A stretch of DNA of 37,985 nt from Syntrophaceae bacterium UBA7520. Its GTDB lineage: Bacteria > Desulfobacterota > Syntrophia > Syntrophales > Smithellaceae. Location of the stretch: assembly GCA_002478265.1 (NCBI GenBank), contig DLNC01000016.1, forward strand, positions 1-37,985, in the 5' to 3' direction. Below, piece by piece: positions 14,640-22,349 of this stretch. The translations under genes and the position numbers were made by a program. The notes beneath the pieces were generated by a model. It saw only the letters and a list, made by a program, of their open reading frames with translations, was not told the DNA's origin and did not search any database. The first letter of the stretch is position 1. Every line of letters starts with the position of its first letter.

Positions 14640-14648
14640 ACTTCCCCC

Positions 14649-14727
14649 GTCATTGCGAGAAACGAAGTAACGAAGCAATCTTACAAATTCTGAGATTGCC
14701 GCGCTCCCTTTGGGAGCTCGCAAAGAC
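14649..14727. repeat. REP-like palindromic unit 3
   Basis: GTCATTGCGAGAAACGAAG from 14649 continues into ACGAAGCAATCTTAC, and after a short centre TGAGATTGCCGCG leads to GAGCTCGCAAAGAC at 14727. It is the closest copy to the canonical GTCATTGCGAG-GAAGCAATCT form. Confidence 0.65.
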
Positions 14728-14784
14728 AAACGATTATCGCCCCATCCGAAATACTCCGGGCGCGCTACCGTTTACGCTCTCCTG

Positions 14785-14864
14785 GTCATTGCGAACCCCG
14801 CGACTGCGAGGGTGAAGCAATCTCTTTTTAACGCATGAGATCGCTTCGCTTTACGCGTGATGAC
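14785..14864. repeat. REP-like palindromic unit 4
   Basis: GTCATTGCGAACCCCGCGA from 14785, then GTGAAGCAATCTC, a short T-rich centre, and TGAGATCGCTTCG to GCGTGATGAC at 14864. It ends 10 bases before the nitronate monooxygenase stop codon on the opposite strand, so it may also end that transcript. Confidence 0.62.
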
Positions 14865-14873
14865 AAAAACAAA

Positions 14874-15863
14874 CTACGCTTTAAACAACCGCGCCGCGCG
14901 TTCAAGCTCTTTTCCCGCTTCCTTTACCATCCGCTCGATAACTTCTTTGCAGGTAGGAATATCTTTTATCAGGCCTACCGACTGCCCCATCATCATGGGC
15001 GCCGCATCGACATTGCCCGTTTCCCAAGCCTCTTTTACTCTCTGGCCGGAAATAAGCGGGATCAGATCTTCCAGCCCGCAGCCCTTGGCTTCGCGCGCCA
15101 ACACCTCTTCCACAACTTTATTCTTAATGGCGCGGCCCTGCAGGCCAATAGTTTTACAAATCAATGTTGTTTCAAATTCCTGCCGCCGCACTATTTCCTG
15201 CTTGATATTTTCGTGAACCTCGCATTCCTTGGTCGCCACAAAGCGCGTGGCCATCATCACGCCCTCGGCGCCCAGTGTCAGCGCCGCGGCCATCGTGCGC
15301 CCATCGGCAATGCCGCCCACCGTCACCACCGGAATTTTCACGGCCTCGGCAATGCGTGGCGTTAAAAGCATGGTGGTGACATCATCATTGAGCGGGTGTC
15401 CGCCTTCTTCAATGCCCGCGGCATAGATGCCGTCGTAGCCGATTTTTTCCGCGTGCACCGCGTGGCGCACCGAGCCGACCTTGTGAAACATTTTCACGCC
15501 GGCTTTTTTCAGCTTTTCGATAAATTCCATGCCGGCCGCTTTGTCCAGAGGCGTGCCGGAAATTTCCAGGCCCGCGACTTTCTCTTCGGCGCATACCCGC
15601 AGGTACATTTTGTGATGTTCCGGCGTGATATGGACGGAGGGAAGAATCGTCACATTGACCATAAAGGGTTTGTCGGTGAGCTTTCTGGTTTCTTGGATCG
15701 CCGCGCGGAATTCTTCCTCGTTTGAGTAATTGCCGGCGGTAAGATTGCCCATGCCACCCGCGTTGGATACCGCCGCGCAGAGCTTCGGCTTGCAAAGCCA
15801 CATCATCGCGCCGCAAATTATCGGATACTTAATGCCGAACATTTCCGTGATTGCTGTTTTCAT
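14874..15863 (-). CDS. Nitronate monooxygenase / 2-nitropropane dioxygenase family FMN protein
   Basis: The 329-aa protein is an FMN-dependent TIM-barrel of the nitronate monooxygenase/enoyl-ACP reductase II family. Landmarks are the N-terminal YPIICGAM segment, AVSNAGGMGNLTAG, the flavin-phosphate motifs AGIEEGGH (near residue 150) and TVGGIADGRTMAAALTLGAEGV, and MMATRFVATKE. In anaerobes, members near acyl-CoA genes may have roles other than nitronate oxidation, for example in unsaturated acyl thioester reduction; that is inference. AGGAGT precedes the ATG. It lies 29 bases after the crotonase gene on the same strand, suggesting an operon. Its 3' end abuts a block of palindromic repeats. 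Confidence 0.9.
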   Translation of the reverse strand: MKTAITEMFGIKYPIICGAMMWLCKPKLCAAVSNAGGMGNLTAGNYSNEEEFRAAIQETRKLTDKPFMVNVTILPSVHITPEHHKMYLRVCAEEKVAGLEISGTPLDKAAGMEFIEKLKKAGVKMFHKVGSVRHAVHAEKIGYDGIYAAGIEEGGHPLNDDVTTMLLTPRIAEAVKIPVVTVGGIADGRTMAAALTLGAEGVMMATRFVATKECEVHENIKQEIVRRQEFETTLICKTIGLQGRAIKNKVVEEVLAREAKGCGLEDLIPLISGQRVKEAWETGNVDAAPMMMGQSVGLIKDIPTCKEVIERMVKEAGKELERAARLFKA

Positions 15864-15892
15864 TTTACACTCCTGATAATTATTTAACCTTT

Positions 15893-16618
15893 TTAATCGT
15901 CTATGGTCAGAGAAAATGCGCCGCCGGATACAAATTCATCGGGCGCTTCCAGAATTTCAACAATATCTTTATGCAGGCGTCTCTTCAGCTCGCCGAATAT
16001 GCCTCGTTTCTTCTTGAAAGTTTTGGCAAAAGCCAGCGCCTGCGCCATGAGATCAGCCTGGTCCTCGCACGCTTTTAAAATTACGTGGTGCGTTTCCAGT
16101 TCCTTCGCCGTATAACGGTTGCCGGTAAACTGCATTTCCGCAAGCTTATACATGGGAACGGCTTTCTTGATAAACGCGTTCATGCCGGGGCGAAAGGGAA
16201 TGCCCAGATTCACTTCCGGAAAACAGAAAAATCCCTTGTCCGCGCGCATAAAGCGAAAATCGCACGCGCAGGATAGAATCGATCCGTTACCGTAGGCGTG
16301 CCCGTTTATGGCGGCAATCACCGGCACGGGATAGGTGACCAATTTTTTAAAAACCACATCCATCCCGCGGATGAAATCGATCACCGGCTGGTAGTCCTTT
16401 TTCTGCGCCTTATCCAAAATCCACACCACGTCGATGCCCTGCGAGAAATTCTTTTCGTCATTGGAAGTGATAACCAGCGCCGTGATTGTTTTGTCGGCGA
16501 TTATTTCGTCAAGCATTTTGTTGAGCGTGTCGGAAAAAACGAGGTTTTGCCTGTTCTCGCCGTTGGTCATGGTGAGAATCGCCACTGTTTCGTCTTTTTC
16601 CCATTTCATGATTTCCAT
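15893..16618 (-). CDS. Crotonase superfamily protein, delta3-delta2-enoyl-CoA isomerase-like
   Basis: The 241-aa protein is a short crotonase. Recognisable parts are the CoA-binding region FSQGIDVVWI, the oxyanion-hole segment INGHAYGNGSILSCACD and the FPEVNLGIPFRPGM motif, in which Glu near 135 sits where enoyl-CoA isomerases carry their catalytic base. The C-terminal region, FGELKRRLHKDIVEILE, resembles plant-type ECI proteins. It would move a cis/trans-3 double bond to trans-2 in acyl-CoA. AAGGA lies upstream of the ATG. It heads a likely two-gene operon with the FMN protein. It is a third crotonase in the window, with active-site features different from the other two. Confidence 0.83.
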   Translation of the reverse strand: MEIMKWEKDETVAILTMTNGENRQNLVFSDTLNKMLDEIIADKTITALVITSNDEKNFSQGIDVVWILDKAQKKDYQPVIDFIRGMDVVFKKLVTYPVPVIAAINGHAYGNGSILSCACDFRFMRADKGFFCFPEVNLGIPFRPGMNAFIKKAVPMYKLAEMQFTGNRYTAKELETHHVILKACEDQADLMAQALAFAKTFKKKRGIFGELKRRLHKDIVEILEAPDEFVSGGAFSLTIDD

Positions 16619-16888
16619 ATTATTCCATCCTTAGCGCATTTTTGGTTTTCCTGTCATATTTGCGTTGCTCTTTGAGGTCAAGCAATAAAAATCAAAGGGG
16701 CGATTAAAAACTCATTGCCTGCCTCGTGAAATGAACAAATCCTTTAATTTACAAAAACTTATAATAAAATCCTGACTACGCTCACGACAGCAACGAAATA
16801 CGCATGACCCGCCTTAAAAAGCAAATTCCTATTGACTCTTATGATTCATCTGGCAAAATGGGCAGCAACTTTTACCTCAAGGAATGGC

Positions 16889-17953
16889 ATGATTGCGCAA
16901 AAAAACACAAAAGCCAAACCCGGCATGATCGCCTGGGAAGTCACGCGCAGTTGCAATCTCAACTGCGTGCACTGCCGCGCCGCGTCCAGCTGCGGGCCTT
17001 ATCAGGGTGAACTGGAGACCGCGCAATGCCTGCGGCTCATTGATGATATAGCGCTGTCTGCCCGGCCCGTGATTATTCTTACCGGCGGCGAACCGCTTTT
17101 GCGGCCGGATATTTTTGAAATCGCCTCCTATGGCACAAAAAAAGGACTGCGCATGGTCATGGCAACAAACGGCACAATGGTGAATGATCAAATCGCCAAA
17201 CAGATGATTGGCAGCGGCATCCAGCGTGTCAGCATCAGCATTGACGGCAAAAACGCCCAAAGCCATGACGCCTTCCGCGCCGAACAAGGCGCCTTCGAAG
17301 GAGCAATGCGCGGCATTGAGGCGCTCAAATCTGTCGGCATGGAATTTCAAATCAATACAACGATTACCTCGGCAAATCTGCGGGAGATTGAAGAAATCCA
17401 GAATCTGGCCGTAAGTTTGGGGGCCGCCGCCCATCATATTTTCCTGCTTGTGCCCACCGGCCGGGGCAGAGATCTCGCCGGCCAGGCTATCACCGCCGCG
17501 GACTATGAAGAGACGCTGCTTTGGTTTCATCGTCAAAGCATGACCTGTCCCATTGGGCTCAAAGCCACCTGCGCGCCTCATTATTTCCGCATCACGCGCC
17601 AGCACAAAAACAAAACGGCAAAGCCTGCGCCCAAACCGGGCGGGCATTTTCATGAATCAACCAGAGGATGTCTGGGTGGAATTACCTTTTGTTTCATCTC
17701 CCACACCGGCCAGGTGCAGCCCTGCGGCTATCTGGAACTGGACTGCGGCAACGTCTCAAAAAATAGTTTTGCTGAAATCTGGGAAAAATCAGAGGTGTTT
17801 AATAATCTGCGCGATTACAGCAAATACAAAGGCAAGTGCGGCCACTGCGAATTTATAAAAGTATGTGGCGGCTGCCGCGCGCGCGCTTATGAAGCCACCG
17901 GCGATTATCTGGCCGAGGAGCCTTTGTGTTTGTATGAGCCGAAAAAAATGTAG
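16889..17953 (+). CDS. ahbD: AhbD-like radical SAM heme synthase
   Basis: The 354-aa protein matches the AhbD/NirJ group of radical SAM enzymes. AhbD decarboxylates the propionates of Fe-coproporphyrin III to vinyl groups, the last step of the siroheme-dependent heme pathway. Evidence: IAWEVTRSCNLNCVHCRA with the CxxxCxxC cluster, ILTGGEPLLRPDIF, a CAPHYFRI segment, and a C-terminal cysteine-rich region (CGYLELDCGN, then CGHCEFIKVCGGCRARAY) for an auxiliary cluster. The IAWEVTR...HCRA form fits AhbD better than AhbC. The frame is open from a TTG at 16832, but AAGGA at 16879-16883 is five bases before the ATG at 16889, which is preferred. An ahbA/B-type gene follows after an inserted unit. Confidence 0.85.
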   Translation: MIAQKNTKAKPGMIAWEVTRSCNLNCVHCRAASSCGPYQGELETAQCLRLIDDIALSARPVIILTGGEPLLRPDIFEIASYGTKKGLRMVMATNGTMVNDQIAKQMIGSGIQRVSISIDGKNAQSHDAFRAEQGAFEGAMRGIEALKSVGMEFQINTTITSANLREIEEIQNLAVSLGAAAHHIFLLVPTGRGRDLAGQAITAADYEETLLWFHRQSMTCPIGLKATCAPHYFRITRQHKNKTAKPAPKPGGHFHESTRGCLGGITFCFISHTGQVQPCGYLELDCGNVSKNSFAEIWEKSEVFNNLRDYSKYKGKCGHCEFIKVCGGCRARAYEATGDYLAEEPLCLYEPKKM

Positions 17954-17962
17954 TATTTTTTA

Positions 17963-17989
17963 CGTCATTCCGGCGAAGGCCGGAATCCA
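17963..17989 (+). repeat. Hairpin repeat, left copy, flanking GIY-YIG gene
   Basis: The 26-base sequence from 17964 contains a perfect stem ATTCCGGC-GAAG-GCCGGAAT (17967-17986) between GTC and CCA. It is present in inverted orientation at 18323-18348. It resembles common GTCATTCCGGCGAAGGCCGG intergenic palindromes of Proteobacteria. Confidence 0.8.
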
Positions 17990-18030
17990 AAAGTCGTTTT
18001 GATAAAAGTCGGGAACCATAAATAAAATAT

Positions 18031-18321
18031 ATGATTAAGCAACCGGCCGTATATATTCTGGCAAGCAGGAAAAACGGCACTCTTTACACGGGAGTCACTT
18101 TCGATCTGATAAAAAGAATATGGGAACATAAAAATGATTTAGCTCACGGATTCACAAAAAGATATAAGGTGCATAATCTGGTATGGTATGAACTGCATGG
18201 CAACATGGATACTGCTATTGAACGGGAAAAAAGCATTAAAGAATGGAAGAGAGTCTGGAAAGTTAAGCTTATTGGAAAAGATAATCCGGATTGGAATGAT
18301 TTATATAATTCGATTTTATAA
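18031..18321 (+). CDS. Small GIY-YIG endonuclease family protein
   Basis: The 96-aa protein is a stand-alone GIY-YIG nuclease domain (UPF0213/COG2827-like). The split motif reads AVYILAS then GTLYTGVTFDLIKRIWEHK, with the catalytic Arg in IKRI and the following His; the Glu is likely in ELHGNMDTAIEREKSIKEWKR. No extra DNA-binding domain is attached. It lies between two heme genes on the same strand and is bounded by inverted copies of a hairpin repeat; the stop codon is one base before the right copy. No strong ribosome site is seen. The compact layout suggests a mobilised or self-spreading unit, which is inference. Related small nucleases elsewhere have no agreed role. Confidence 0.88.
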   Translation: MIKQPAVYILASRKNGTLYTGVTFDLIKRIWEHKNDLAHGFTKRYKVHNLVWYELHGNMDTAIEREKSIKEWKRVWKVKLIGKDNPDWNDLYNSIL

Positions 18322-18322
18322 C

Positions 18323-18348
18323 TGGATACCGGCCTACTCCGGTATGAC
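18323..18348 (-). repeat. Hairpin repeat, right copy, flanking GIY-YIG gene
   Basis: Read on the minus strand it matches the left copy at 22 of 26 bases. The stem is ATACCGG (18326-18332) with CCGGTAT (18339-18345). The T-A pair of the left stem is an A-T pair here, so pairing is kept by compensatory change, which supports a selected hairpin. Confidence 0.78.
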
Positions 18349-18364
18349 AAAATTGTGATAATAC

Positions 18365-18811
18365 ATGGATGAAATAGACAAAAAGATACTCAACATTCTG
18401 CAGAAGGAATTTCCCTTGACGGCACAGCCCTTCCTCGTGGTGGCGGAAAAATGCGGCATCAGCGAAGAAGAAACGCTTAAACGAGTGCAAAAAATGAAAG
18501 ATGAAGGCATCATCCGCCGCATCGGCGCGGTTTTCGATGGCGCAAAACTGGGCCGCGTCAGCACACTTTGCGCGGCGCGCGTGCCGGAGGATAAAATAGA
18601 TAATTTTGTCAAGGTAGTTAACGCCCATAAAGGCGTCACGCACAATTACCGGCGCGACCATGATTACAATATCTGGTTCACCGTCAGCGCAGCAAACGCC
18701 GATGAACTGGCGGCTTTTCTGAATAACCTAAAGGAAAAAACCGGCGTGACCGACATTCTGGATATGCGCGCCGTAAAAACCTTCAAAATCAACGCTTCCT
18801 TTGACATTTAA
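18365..18811 (+). CDS. Siroheme decarboxylase subunit (AhbA/AhbB type, Lrp/AsnC fold)
   Basis: The 148-aa protein has an Lrp/AsnC-type N-terminal helix-turn-helix (MDEIDKKILNILQKEFPL, then GISEEETLKRVQKM and IIRRIGAVF) and a C-terminal ferredoxin-like domain with GVTHNYRRDHDYNIWFTV. That last segment is characteristic of the siroheme decarboxylases AhbA/AhbB and NirD/L/G/H rather than of true regulators. It would convert siroheme to 12,18-didecarboxysiroheme with a partner subunit. Only one such subunit is in the window. It lies downstream of the AhbD-like gene, with the GIY-YIG unit between. No clear ribosome site precedes its ATG, possibly because the unit replaced the original spacer. Which of AhbA or AhbB it is cannot be settled here. 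Confidence 0.83.
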   Translation: MDEIDKKILNILQKEFPLTAQPFLVVAEKCGISEEETLKRVQKMKDEGIIRRIGAVFDGAKLGRVSTLCAARVPEDKIDNFVKVVNAHKGVTHNYRRDHDYNIWFTVSAANADELAAFLNNLKEKTGVTDILDMRAVKTFKINASFDI

Positions 18812-18948
18812 CGGTCAATATCACTTTACCTTTAAGGACAACTCACTTGTTTCATCAATCCCGAAAACAACATATTGACGCCAAAGCTAATTCGTGAGAA
18901 ATACCCTCCATAATTACAAAATTATTTCTTATAAGGAGGAAGGGGATC

Positions 18949-19617
18949 ATGGAAGTAAAAGAAATTGATTTTGCCGTCATTCCGCAAAAGGCCTTAAGTA
19001 TCCTGACAAAACCCGTGGATTTCTTTAAAACCATGCACAAAACCGGCGGATTCCTCGAGCCGCTCATCTTTGCTCTGATTATGGGTATCATCGCGGGCAT
19101 CCTGCACGCGATCATCAGCCTTGTCGGCCTGGGCTATTACAGCAGAGGCCTCATGGACAGCCTGGGCATGATTATCATCATTCCTGTTGCTGTTATCGTT
19201 GGCTCCTTCATCGGCGCCGCGATCATGTACGTCATCTGGAAACTGCTTGGCTCGCCGGAGAATTATGAAGTTTCATACCGCTGCGTGGCCTACATTATGG
19301 TTTTGGCCCCCATTGCGGCAATTCTCGGGTTAATTCCTTACGCCGGAGCAATCCTCAATGCCGCCCTGAGCCTTATTTTCATTGTCCTCGCGAGCATCTA
19401 TGTGCATAGCATCCCGGCGAAAAAAGCCTTGCTTGTTTTCGGAATAATTTTTGCCGTTATACTCATCTTTCAACTCAGAGCGGAATATAAGATACGCAAC
19501 TTCGCGCATTCCGCCGATGAAGTGAGAAAAAAGATGGAAGAGCTAAACCGGCAATACAAGCAGCAACTGGAAAAACAACTTGAAGAAGCCAGAAAGGAAG
19601 CCCAGCGTTACCGCTGA
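18949..19617 (+). CDS. Yip1-family membrane protein
   Basis: The 222-aa protein has about five hydrophobic segments between residues 38 and 170 (for example PLIFALIMGIIAGIL and LVFGIIFAVILIF) and fits the Yip1 domain family of bacterial inner-membrane proteins with unknown function. A soluble N-terminus precedes them, with the motif ILTKPVDFFKTM typical of Yip1 proteins. The C-terminal 45 residues are highly charged (MEELNRQYKQQLEKQLEEA) and likely form a coiled coil in the cytosol. A strong AAGGAGG ribosome site and a downstream terminator suggest a single-gene unit. It runs in the same direction as the ahb-type gene, 137 bases before it, and polA after it. No function is claimed. Confidence 0.8.
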   Translation: MEVKEIDFAVIPQKALSILTKPVDFFKTMHKTGGFLEPLIFALIMGIIAGILHAIISLVGLGYYSRGLMDSLGMIIIIPVAVIVGSFIGAAIMYVIWKLLGSPENYEVSYRCVAYIMVLAPIAAILGLIPYAGAILNAALSLIFIVLASIYVHSIPAKKALLVFGIIFAVILIFQLRAEYKIRNFAHSADEVRKKMEELNRQYKQQLEKQLEEARKEAQRYR

Positions 19618-19637
19618 GGCAAAGTGATTTTATCATC

Positions 19638-19690
19638 AGCCCATCTTTTTGATACCCCGCTATCATAGGATGGGCTTTATTTTTATAATT
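19638..19690 (+). terminator. Intrinsic terminator after Yip1 gene
   Basis: Arms AGCCCATC (19638-19645) and GATGGGCT (19669-19676), with an inner GATA/TATC pairing, are followed by TTATTTTTAT. It ends the Yip1 transcript eight bases before the polA start, so the polA promoter must lie within or overlap this region, or polA depends on read-through. Confidence 0.82.
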
Positions 19691-19697
19691 ACGGCAA

Positions 19698-22349
19698 ATG
19701 ACAAAAAAAAATAATACGCCGCTTGTCGCCCTCGTGGACGGCAGCAACTACCTTTACCGCGCCTTTTACGCAATTCCGGCGTTGACCAATTCCAAGGGCT
19801 TTCCCACCAACGCCATTTACGGCTTCACCAACATGCTTCTGAAACTGCTGCGGGAGATCAATCCGGACTATGTCGCAGTGGTATTTGACGTCAAGGGGCC
19901 GACAACACGCCATGAGGAATTTACCGATTACAAAGCCACACGCAAACCTATGCCGGATGATTTGAGCCCCCAGATACCTTTTATTAAACAAATCATCCGC
20001 GGCTTTTCCATCCCCGTGCTGGAAAAGCAAGGCACGGAAGCTGATGACATCATCGGCGCGCTGGCTGATGAAGCCACAAAAAGAGGATGGCGCACGGTGA
20101 TCGTCTCTGGCGACAAGGATTTGCTGCAGCTCATCAATGAAAACGTCACGATGGTCGATACCATGAAGGATAAAACCTATGACATGGCGGCGGTGAAAGA
20201 ACGCTTCGGCGTGGGGCCGGATAAAGTGGTGGAAATTTTAGGACTCATGGGCGACGCATCCGATAACATTCCCGGCGTGCCGGGCGTGGGCCCTAAAACC
20301 GCGCAACGGCTGATTGAAGAATACGGCTCGCTGGAAGAGGTCATTGCCAACACGGACAATTTGCGCAACGTAAAACTGCGGGAGAACTTTAAAAAATACG
20401 CCGAGCAGGCGCGGCTCAGCCGCCAGCTGGCGTTGATTCGCAAAGATGTGGAAATTGACTTTGATTTAAAAGATGCCGCACGCCAGGAAGCGGATAATGA
20501 ACTCCTCGCCAGACTTTTCAGCGAATTTGAATTTACCTCTCTGCTGCAGGAAATCAAAAAAGGGAGGCCCGCTCCGGCGCATAATTGCGTCATTATCACC
20601 GGCGAACAAAAGCTCGGCGAACTGACCGGGATGCTGCTTGAAAACCGCGCCTTTGCCTGCGAATTTATATGGGAAATTAACGAACCGTCCAAACCGGCAG
20701 GCATTGCCCTGTCCGTGAAAGAGAAATCTTTTTATGTGCCCACCGGCCATGCCAACCTTAAAGAGCAGCTAAATTGGCGACAAGTTATCGACACATTAAC
20801 TCCTGTTTTGTCTGATAAAAAAATCAAAAAATATTTTCATGATTTAAAGACTACGCTCGTTTTGCTCAATGATTTGTCTGTTGAGGCCGCGGATGACACC
20901 GCGCTCATGGCTTACCTGCTCAATCCCGCCAGGCATTCTTACGAGCTTGCGGAAACCGCCTGGGAATATCTGCATGAACAATTACCTTCCGCACAGGAGA
21001 TTACCGGCGGCAAAAACAGCCTTCTATCCACCGCGGATATTGATAAAGTTTCCGCCTTCGCGGGTCACCGCGCCGCAGCCGTGGAAAAGCTCGGCGCGCT
21101 TCTGTCCGGCAAGCTCAAGGAAACGGCCGCAGACGAGCTTTATAATAAAGTGGAAATGCCCCTCTTGCACGTGCTGGCCGCGATGGAAAAGAAAGGCGTG
21201 CTCATCGACACAAAAATTTTAAACCAGATGTCAGACGAACTGGGGCAGTTATTATCGATTTCCGAAGACAAAATTTACAAACTGGCCGGCGAAAAATTCA
21301 ACATCAATTCGCCCAAACAACTGCAGACAATTCTGTTTGAAAAACTCAAACTCCCCACGGGACGCAAAACAAAGGAGGGCTTCTCCACGGATGTGGAAGT
21401 GCTTACCTTGCTGGCCCAAAGCCATGAACTGCCGGCAGAGATTTTATCATACCGCTCTTTGGCTAAACTAAAATCCACTTACGTGGACGCGCTCCCCGCG
21501 CTGATTGACGAACAAAGCGGCCGTATTCACACATCCTACAATCAGATGGCCACAGCCACCGGCAGACTGTCAAGCTCCAACCCCAATTTACAAAATATTC
21601 CCATCCGCACGCTGGAAGGAAAAAGAATCCGCCAGGCATTTATCGCCGCGCCGGAATGTGTTCTCGTCTCCGCTGATTACTCCCAGATAGAGCTGAGGGT
21701 ACTCGCCCATCTTTCCGGAGACCAAACGCTCATCGACGCTTTTAAATCCGACGAAGATATTCACGCGCGCACGGCGGCCGATGTTTTCGGCGTCTTCCCG
21801 CAAATGATAAACGCCGATATGCGACGCCAGGCCAAGGTTATCAACTTCGGCATTCTCTATGGCATGAGCGCTTTTGGCCTGGCCAAAGAACTGGGCGTGG
21901 CGCAGAAAACCGCGCAGGCTTACATTGACGGCTACTTTGCGCGTTACAAAAAGGTGCGCGAATATCTTGATAACATTCTCGAAGGCGCGAAACGCGACGG
22001 CTACGTCTGCACTCTTTTGAACCGGCGCCGTTACCTGCCGGAACTCAAAAGCAAGATTCCTTCCGTGCGGCAATTCGCCGAACGCATGGCGATCAACACA
22101 CCCATTCAGGGCACGGCGGCGGATCTGATAAAGATCGCCATGGTCAACATCGCCCATCTGCTGAAAACCAAAAAACTGGCCGCGCAACTAATTATGCAGG
22201 TGCATGACGAACTGGTTCTGGAAACGCCGGAAACGGAAAAAGAAACAGTAATGAAGCTAGTCAAAAAAGAAATGGAGGAAGTGATAAAATTGAAAGTGCC
22301 GCTGAAAGTGGAAATCGCCGCGGGCAAAAACTGGGATGAGGCGCACTGA
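19698..22349 (+). CDS. polA: DNA polymerase I
   Basis: The 883-aa enzyme has three domains. The 5'-3' exonuclease (about 1-290) shows VDGSNYLYRAFYAIP, TEADDIIGALA, SGDKDLLQL and a helix-hairpin-helix GVGPKTAQRLIEEYG. The central 3'-5' exonuclease domain (about 300-480) looks inactive: the DxE motif is replaced by FACEFIWE, the NLKYD-type motif reads HDLKTTL, and the YxxxD motif is lost. The polymerase domain is intact, with motif A DYSQIELRVLAHLSGD, motif B RRQAKVINFGILYGMS, and motif C QVHDELVLE. It fills gaps during repair and Okazaki fragment maturation. Its stop overlaps the next start (TGATG), coupling it to the acyltransferase. No strong ribosome site is seen. Confidence 0.96.
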   Translation: MTKKNNTPLVALVDGSNYLYRAFYAIPALTNSKGFPTNAIYGFTNMLLKLLREINPDYVAVVFDVKGPTTRHEEFTDYKATRKPMPDDLSPQIPFIKQIIRGFSIPVLEKQGTEADDIIGALADEATKRGWRTVIVSGDKDLLQLINENVTMVDTMKDKTYDMAAVKERFGVGPDKVVEILGLMGDASDNIPGVPGVGPKTAQRLIEEYGSLEEVIANTDNLRNVKLRENFKKYAEQARLSRQLALIRKDVEIDFDLKDAARQEADNELLARLFSEFEFTSLLQEIKKGRPAPAHNCVIITGEQKLGELTGMLLENRAFACEFIWEINEPSKPAGIALSVKEKSFYVPTGHANLKEQLNWRQVIDTLTPVLSDKKIKKYFHDLKTTLVLLNDLSVEAADDTALMAYLLNPARHSYELAETAWEYLHEQLPSAQEITGGKNSLLSTADIDKVSAFAGHRAAAVEKLGALLSGKLKETAADELYNKVEMPLLHVLAAMEKKGVLIDTKILNQMSDELGQLLSISEDKIYKLAGEKFNINSPKQLQTILFEKLKLPTGRKTKEGFSTDVEVLTLLAQSHELPAEILSYRSLAKLKSTYVDALPALIDEQSGRIHTSYNQMATATGRLSSSNPNLQNIPIRTLEGKRIRQAFIAAPECVLVSADYSQIELRVLAHLSGDQTLIDAFKSDEDIHARTAADVFGVFPQMINADMRRQAKVINFGILYGMSAFGLAKELGVAQKTAQAYIDGYFARYKKVREYLDNILEGAKRDGYVCTLLNRRRYLPELKSKIPSVRQFAERMAINTPIQGTAADLIKIAMVNIAHLLKTKKLAAQLIMQVHDELVLETPETEKETVMKLVKKEMEEVIKLKVPLKVEIAAGKNWDEAH

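Noticed and set aside
14435..14864. CRISPR array in the repeat-rich gap
   Set aside because: The units are long, internally palindromic and diverged, without constant short repeats and unique spacers.
16832..16888. Upstream extension of the AhbD-like gene from a TTG
   Set aside because: No ribosome site at the TTG; AAGGA is well spaced before the ATG at 16889.
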